Assembly (NCBI RefSeq): GCF_014930365.1
Contig: NZ_JABXWI010000007.1
Span: 310,001 to 374,000, forward strand
Source of the DNA: Streptomyces caniscabiei
GTDB lineage: Bacteria; Actinomycetota; Actinomycetes; Streptomycetales; Streptomycetaceae
DNA: 64,000 bases
Direction of reading: 5' to 3'
Shown here: one piece after another, positions 60,157 through 64,000 of the stretch
Numbering within the stretch: position 1 is the first letter of the stretch
Layout: every line of letters starts with the position of its first letter
Made by a program: the position numbers and the translations under genes
Notes under the pieces: model-generated
Told to the model about the DNA's origin: nothing
Seen by the model: the letters and a program-made list of their open reading frames with translations, nothing else
Databases searched by the model: none

Positions 60157-61322
60157 CGACAACGCGACCCGAGGTGGATGTGGCCGCCGAGCGGCTGCGG
60201 CGTTGGCGGCTCGTGCTGGGCGGGGAGTCGGCGGACGGCACCGGGTGCGCGCTCGGGGGGCGGGACGCGGCGATGGACCAGGCGTTGACCGCCCTGTACG
60301 GGAAGGGCGACAAGTCGGGGGCGGGGCAGAGCCGTTCGGCGGGGCTCGGGGCGTCGGCGCCGTCCGTGGCGCGGTGGCTGGGGGACATCCGGACGTACTT
60401 CCCCTCCTCCGTCGTCCAGGTGATGCAGCGCGACGCCATCGACCGGCTCGGACTCTCCGCGCTGCTGCTGGAGCCGGAGATGCTGGAGGCGGTCGAGGCC
60501 GACGTCCACCTCGTCGGCACGCTGCTCTCGCTGAACAAGGCCATGCCGGAGACGACGAAGGAGACCGCGCGGGCCGTCGTGCGGAAGGTCGTCGATGACC
60601 TGGAGAAACGGCTCGCGACCCGTACCCGGGCCACCCTCACCGGCGCCCTCGACCGCAGCGCCCGCGTCAACCGGCCGCGCCACCACGACATCGACTGGAA
60701 CCGCACGATCGCGGCCAACCTCAAGAACTACCTGCCGGAGTACCGGACCGTCGTACCCGAGCGGCTCATCGGGTACGGCCGGGCCTCGCAGTCGGTGAAG
60801 AAGGAGGTCGTCCTCTGCATCGACCAGTCGGGATCCATGGCGGCGTCCGTCGTCTACGCCTCGGTGTTCGGGGCGGTGCTGGCGTCCATGCGGTCCATCA
60901 GCACCCGGCTCGTCGTCTTCGACACGGCCGTCGTCGACCTCACCGACCAGCTCGACGACCCGGTCGACGTCCTCTTCGGCACCCAACTCGGCGGCGGCAC
61001 CGACATCAACAGGGCCCTGGCGTACTGCCAGTCGCAGATCACCCGGCCCGCGGACACCGTCGTCGTGCTGATCAGCGACCTCTACGAGGGCGGCATACGC
61101 GACGAGATGCTGAAGCGGGTGGCGGCGATGAAGGCGTCGGGGGTGCAGTTCGTGACGCTGCTCGCCCTCTCCGACGAGGGCGCGCCGGCCTACGACCGCG
61201 AGCACGCGGCGGCCCTCGCGGCGCTCGGCGCACCCGCGTTCGCCTGCACGCCCGACCTCTTCCCGGAGGTGATGGCGGCGGCGATCGAGAAGCGGCCGCT
61301 GCCGATACCGGACCGTGCGTGA
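60153..61322 (+). CDS. VWA-domain (CoxE/ViaA-like) protein
   Basis: 389 residues. A helical N-terminal half (about 1-200) precedes a von Willebrand A domain with complete MIDAS: DQSGSM (DxSxS), the Thr in GGGTDINRAL and the Asp in ISDLYEGG. This is the expected partner of the MoxR ATPase at the head of the operon. It can bind a divalent metal and a protein ligand. No signal peptide, so cytosolic. It is the last gene of the plus-strand arm. A weak hairpin, ccgcga/tcgcgg, lies about 28 bp after the stop. Confidence 0.9.
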   Translation: MTTTRPEVDVAAERLRRWRLVLGGESADGTGCALGGRDAAMDQALTALYGKGDKSGAGQSRSAGLGASAPSVARWLGDIRTYFPSSVVQVMQRDAIDRLGLSALLLEPEMLEAVEADVHLVGTLLSLNKAMPETTKETARAVVRKVVDDLEKRLATRTRATLTGALDRSARVNRPRHHDIDWNRTIAANLKNYLPEYRTVVPERLIGYGRASQSVKKEVVLCIDQSGSMAASVVYASVFGAVLASMRSISTRLVVFDTAVVDLTDQLDDPVDVLFGTQLGGGTDINRALAYCQSQITRPADTVVVLISDLYEGGIRDEMLKRVAAMKASGVQFVTLLALSDEGAPAYDREHAAALAALGAPAFACTPDLFPEVMAAAIEKRPLPIPDRA

Positions 61323-61550
61323 ACGGGGGCGCGGGTGGTGACGGCGACCGCGACCGTCGCGGCAGGCGGTAACCGGACAAGGGAGGTTGAAAAGCGGACA
61401 TGAGAACGCGGCGGTGACAGGGGGGTTGCGCGACGTACGGCGTCCCGTGCGAGGATCAGCGACACTTCACAGCCTTCACACGGTTGTTCGCATCTCGTGC
61501 ATGTTCACCCCGTACTCCGCCGTTCCACCGCACCGGAGGATCTTCCCGTC

Positions 61551-62564
61551 GTGACCTCAGCGACCCCGCTTCCCGGCGCTGGTGCCGGTGCGGCCCTGCG
61601 CGGGGCCGCCGGGTGCCGTCTGGTGCGGGTGGCGCTGTTGTTGGGTGGACTGTTCGTGCTGGGCGTTCTGTGCGGGGAGCGGGCGAACGCCGCTGACGGG
61701 GCACCGACTTCGCCGCCACCGCTCACCGCCGTCACCAGCCACGTCCTGCGGCCGGCCACCGGGTTCGAGGACCGACCGGTCGCCGAGCACGCCGCACGGC
61801 CGGTCACCGAAACCCCGGTACAGCCGGCGCCTGAGCAAGCTGTACGGCGGTCCGTGACCGAGGGAGCCGTGGAGCCGGTCGTGCAGGTGACCGAAGGTGT
61901 CGCCGTGCCCGTCACCGAGGGCGTCGTCGTGCCGGTGGGGGACCTCGTCGAGTCGGTGACCGAAGGGCTGGGCGGAGTGACGTCGCAGCTGCCGTCGGTG
62001 AGTCTGCCGTCGCTCCCCGGAGTGGTGCCGGGGCTTCCTGAGGTGCCGCGGTCGCCGGAGCTTCCGAATCTTCCGGGTCTTCCGGGGGTGCCCGGGTGGA
62101 GCACCTTGCCGGTGGAGTCGCTGCCCGTCGGCGAGGTGCCGCAGGAGTCGGGGCCGACGGAGGCCGAGAAGCCGGACCAGGTCCCGGACGCTGACGGCGG
62201 GCGTGACGACGCACGGGTCTCCGGCCCGGTCGCCGGTCCGGTACCCGTCGCGTACGGGCCGACCGTCGGGGTCGGCGGTGCGGTGGCTGTGCCGGCACCC
62301 CATCGGACCGCCACCGACGCAGGCGCCGGCGCCGGCGATCAGCCCGGCGTGCGTGCGCCCGTGCGGCAGAGCCAGGACGGGCTTCCGACGGGCGCCCTCG
62401 GCCGGCACTCCGCCGTCGACAACGGTGGGCCGCGGCACGCCGAGCCGCACGCCCTCGCCGCCCTCCCGCACACACCACTGAGCCTCGTGCCCGGCGCTCC
62501 CGTGGCCGACGCCGCGGGCGGGACCCGGGAGCGGCACCGGGACGTCCCCGTCTTCCCCGGCTAG
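61551..62564 (+). CDS. secreted Pro/Val-rich protein, function unknown
   Basis: 337 residues from GTG 61551, with GGAGGA 10 nt upstream (GTG 61497 is the alternative). A signal peptide (VRVALLLGGLFVLGVLCGERANAA) is followed by VTEG/VTE repeats (about 80-150), a PGLPxVP proline repeat region (SLPSLPGVVPGLPEVP, then NLPGLPGVPG) and an Ala/His-rich tail without motifs. No cysteine-pair or wall anchor is visible. It looks like an extracellular low-complexity protein; expression in its own unit is likely, 228 bp after the VWA gene. Confidence 0.65.
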   Translation: MTSATPLPGAGAGAALRGAAGCRLVRVALLLGGLFVLGVLCGERANAADGAPTSPPPLTAVTSHVLRPATGFEDRPVAEHAARPVTETPVQPAPEQAVRRSVTEGAVEPVVQVTEGVAVPVTEGVVVPVGDLVESVTEGLGGVTSQLPSVSLPSLPGVVPGLPEVPRSPELPNLPGLPGVPGWSTLPVESLPVGEVPQESGPTEAEKPDQVPDADGGRDDARVSGPVAGPVPVAYGPTVGVGGAVAVPAPHRTATDAGAGAGDQPGVRAPVRQSQDGLPTGALGRHSAVDNGGPRHAEPHALAALPHTPLSLVPGAPVADAAGGTRERHRDVPVFPG

Positions 62565-62896
62565 GGGACGGGCTCCACTCCGCCGGGCCCGGGGCTCCGC
62601 GCGGGCCGATCACGTCCGCCGCCCGGACCACCAAGAGGCGGAAACGACGTCACCGGCCGCGCCCGCGCCCGCACAGGTCACCCCGATCCCCTTTCGCGCA
62701 CCGCGCGCCCCTATGCCGTAGCGGCCCTACGCCTCAGCGCCCCTACGCCGTAGAGACCTCCAGGTCCGTAGGGGACGCGGTCACAGTCGACCGACCCTCG
62801 GGCGGATACCCGGACGGCCGAAAGCCGTCGGCCCGGTCCGGGCGGATGCCGGGGGCGGTGACGGTCGGTCCCCCTTGGGGAGGAGATCGTCCGTCG

Positions 62897-62923
62897 GGGC
62901 CCTTCGACGTAGATGAAGGGCCC
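62897..62923. terminator. perfect 9-bp hairpin
   Basis: gggcccttc pairs with gaagggccc around gacgtagat, 4 bp before the next hairpin. No upstream stop is near, so it may be an insulator before sucC or an end for the gene at 61551. Confidence 0.6.
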
Positions 62924-62926
62924 TCA

Positions 62927-62964
62927 GGGACCTCACCGGACGTACCCCCGTTCGGTGAGGTCCC
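62927..62964. terminator. perfect 12-bp hairpin adjacent to the preceding one
   Basis: gggacctcaccg pairs with cggtgaggtccc around a 14-base loop. Confidence 0.6.
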
Positions 62965-63002
62965 GCACGCGCGGCACGCCGTGCCAGTGAGCGCGGCATC
63001 AT

Positions 63003-63016
63003 GTGACAGGTATCAC
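63003..63016. promoter_or_regulatory. Crp-type operator upstream of sucC
   Basis: gtgacaggtatcac; read on the minus strand, gtgatacctgtcac fits GTG-N6-GNCAC exactly. It lies about 180 bp before the sucC start. Confidence 0.5.
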
Positions 63017-63197
63017 CGCTCAGGTGTGACCCGCGATTTAGGGGGCTCCCGGAAGCAGCGATAACCTGCGAGACGGACATGCCGCGCGCTCGGACACCGT
63101 GTGCGCCTCCCTTGTGACTCTCGGCGGATGTCACGTTGCCCTTCGCGGCACGCCCACGCATAAGACGAACCGCGATCACTGATAGGGACGGAAGCGC

Positions 63198-64000
63198 GTG
63201 GACCTGTTCGAGTACCAGGCGAGGGACCTCTTCGCCAAGCACGGTGTACCGGTGCTGGCCGGTGAAGTCATCGACACGCCTGAGGCGGCGCGCGAGATCA
63301 CCGAGCGACTGGGCGGCAAGTCTGTCGTCAAGGCTCAGGTGAAGGTCGGTGGTCGAGGCAAGGCCGGCGGCGTCAAGCTCGCCGCCACCCCGGACGAGGC
63401 TGTCGCCCGTTCGACGGACATTCTCGGGATGGACATCAAGGGCCACACGGTCCACAAGGTGATGATCGCCGAGACCGCTCCGGAGATCGTCGAGGAGTAC
63501 TACGTCTCCTACCTCCTCGACCGCACCAACCGCACCTTCCTCTCCATCGCCTCCGTCGAGGGCGGCATGGAGATCGAGGAGGTGGCGGTCGAGCGCCCCG
63601 AGGCCGTCGCCAAGACGCCCATCGACGCCAACGTCGGTGTGACCCCCGAGGTCGCCCGTGGCATCGTCGAGGCCGCCAACTTCCCGGCCGAGGTCGCCGA
63701 CAAGGTCGCCGACATCCTCGTCACCCTGTGGAAGACCTTCATCGAGGAGGACGCCCTCCTCGTCGAGGTCAACCCGCTGGCGAAGGTCGCCTCCGGCGAT
63801 GTCATCGCCCTCGACGGCAAGGTCTCCCTGGACGAGAACGCGGACTTCCGCCACCCCGACCACGAGGAGCTCGTCGACCACGCGGCCGCGAACCCCCTCG
63901 AGGCCGCGGCCAAGGAGAAGAACCTCAACTACGTCAAGCTCGACGGTGAGGTCGGCATCATCGGCAACGGCGCGGGTCTCGTCATGAGCACCCTGGACGT
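63198..64000 (+). CDS. sucC: succinate-CoA ligase beta subunit (3'-truncated by window edge)
   Basis: The first 267 residues of about 390 are present. GTG 63198 is preceded by gggacggaag. The N-terminus DLFEYQARDLFAKHGVPVLAG, ATP-grasp motif VKAQVKVGGRGKAGGVKLA, and LVEVNPLAKV with IALDGKVSLDENA are diagnostic of SucC. With SucD it converts succinyl-CoA to succinate with ATP or GTP synthesis in the citric-acid cycle. A Crp-type site and two hairpins lie upstream. Confidence 0.96.
   Translation, partial: MDLFEYQARDLFAKHGVPVLAGEVIDTPEAAREITERLGGKSVVKAQVKVGGRGKAGGVKLAATPDEAVARSTDILGMDIKGHTVHKVMIAETAPEIVEEYYVSYLLDRTNRTFLSIASVEGGMEIEEVAVERPEAVAKTPIDANVGVTPEVARGIVEAANFPAEVADKVADILVTLWKTFIEEDALLVEVNPLAKVASGDVIALDGKVSLDENADFRHPDHEELVDHAAANPLEAAAKEKNLNYVKLDGEVGIIGNGAGLVMSTLD

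Larger units (their letters stand above)
62565..63197. other. regulatory region upstream of sucC
   Basis: About 630 bp with no convincing ORF. It holds cctacgcc-type degenerate repeats (about 62708-62750), two adjacent hairpins (62897-62964), a Crp-type palindrome (63003-63016) and a gtgac...gtcac pair (63114-63134). A -10-like TAACCT lies near 63062. Confidence 0.55.

Overview
The window is very GC-rich, codon-biased actinobacterial DNA and reads as a chromosomal segment of a Streptomyces. The gene order (Ser/Thr kinase cluster, succinate-semialdehyde dehydrogenase, GMC oxidoreductase, chorismate mutase, guaA, PspC two-component system, two NlpC/P60 hydrolases, pcrA, an M23 peptidase, a lipase, icmB, a MoxR/VWA block, sucC) matches, from memory, the conserved core region of Streptomyces chromosomes leading into sucCD. 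No tRNA, rRNA, IS element or CRISPR array was seen.

Region 1 (1-24694). Four transmembrane Ser/Thr kinases with extracytoplasmic C-terminal domains lie at positions 3, 1027, 2997 and 22802. The first is cut by the window edge. Between the third and fourth sits a different cargo: a minus-strand glycosyltransferase/secreted-hydrolase pair, then a plus-strand secreted locus (FG-GAP beta-propeller, LamG protein, 2294-residue RHS-Hint polymorphic toxin, overlapping Imm21-like immunity gene) and a DAG-kinase-like lipid kinase.

Region 2 (24695-42505). Metabolic and housekeeping genes: a GabD2-like dehydrogenase, a ChoD-like GMC oxidoreductase with an extra cysteine cluster, a lipoprotein behind a consensus Crp site, chorismate mutase with a leader hairpin, guaA, a PNPOx-fold protein, a class II aldolase, a DUF4429/SHOCT protein, an IPT-like membrane protein and DoxX. 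A divergent PspC locus follows: a PspC membrane protein plus small membrane protein on one side, and a PspC-histidine kinase plus LuxR-type regulator on the other, around repeated CCCTGAT boxes.

Region 3 (42506-52978). Cell-wall hydrolases (two NlpC/P60, one M23), pcrA, a lipase and icmB. The second NlpC/P60 gene carries a clear c-di-AMP (ydaO-type) riboswitch. pcrA has a RecA-independent, PafBC-type DNA-damage promoter.

Region 4 (52979-62564). Two divergent operons share a 133-bp intergenic region with face-to-face PafBC-type promoter boxes. On the minus strand are a SWIM zinc-finger protein (apparently leaderless) and a DUF5691 protein. On the plus strand are a MoxR-type AAA+ ATPase, a DUF5682 protein with TIKI/TraB-like motifs, a previously uncalled 54-residue ORF locked between its neighbours by ATGA overlaps, and a VWA protein with an intact MIDAS. 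This is the best candidate for an undescribed, DNA-damage-inducible system.

Region 5 (62565-64000). A regulatory stretch with two perfect hairpins and a Crp-type palindrome, then the start of sucC. Coordinates come directly from the sequence. Functions are by recognition of motifs and family resemblance, without database searches.
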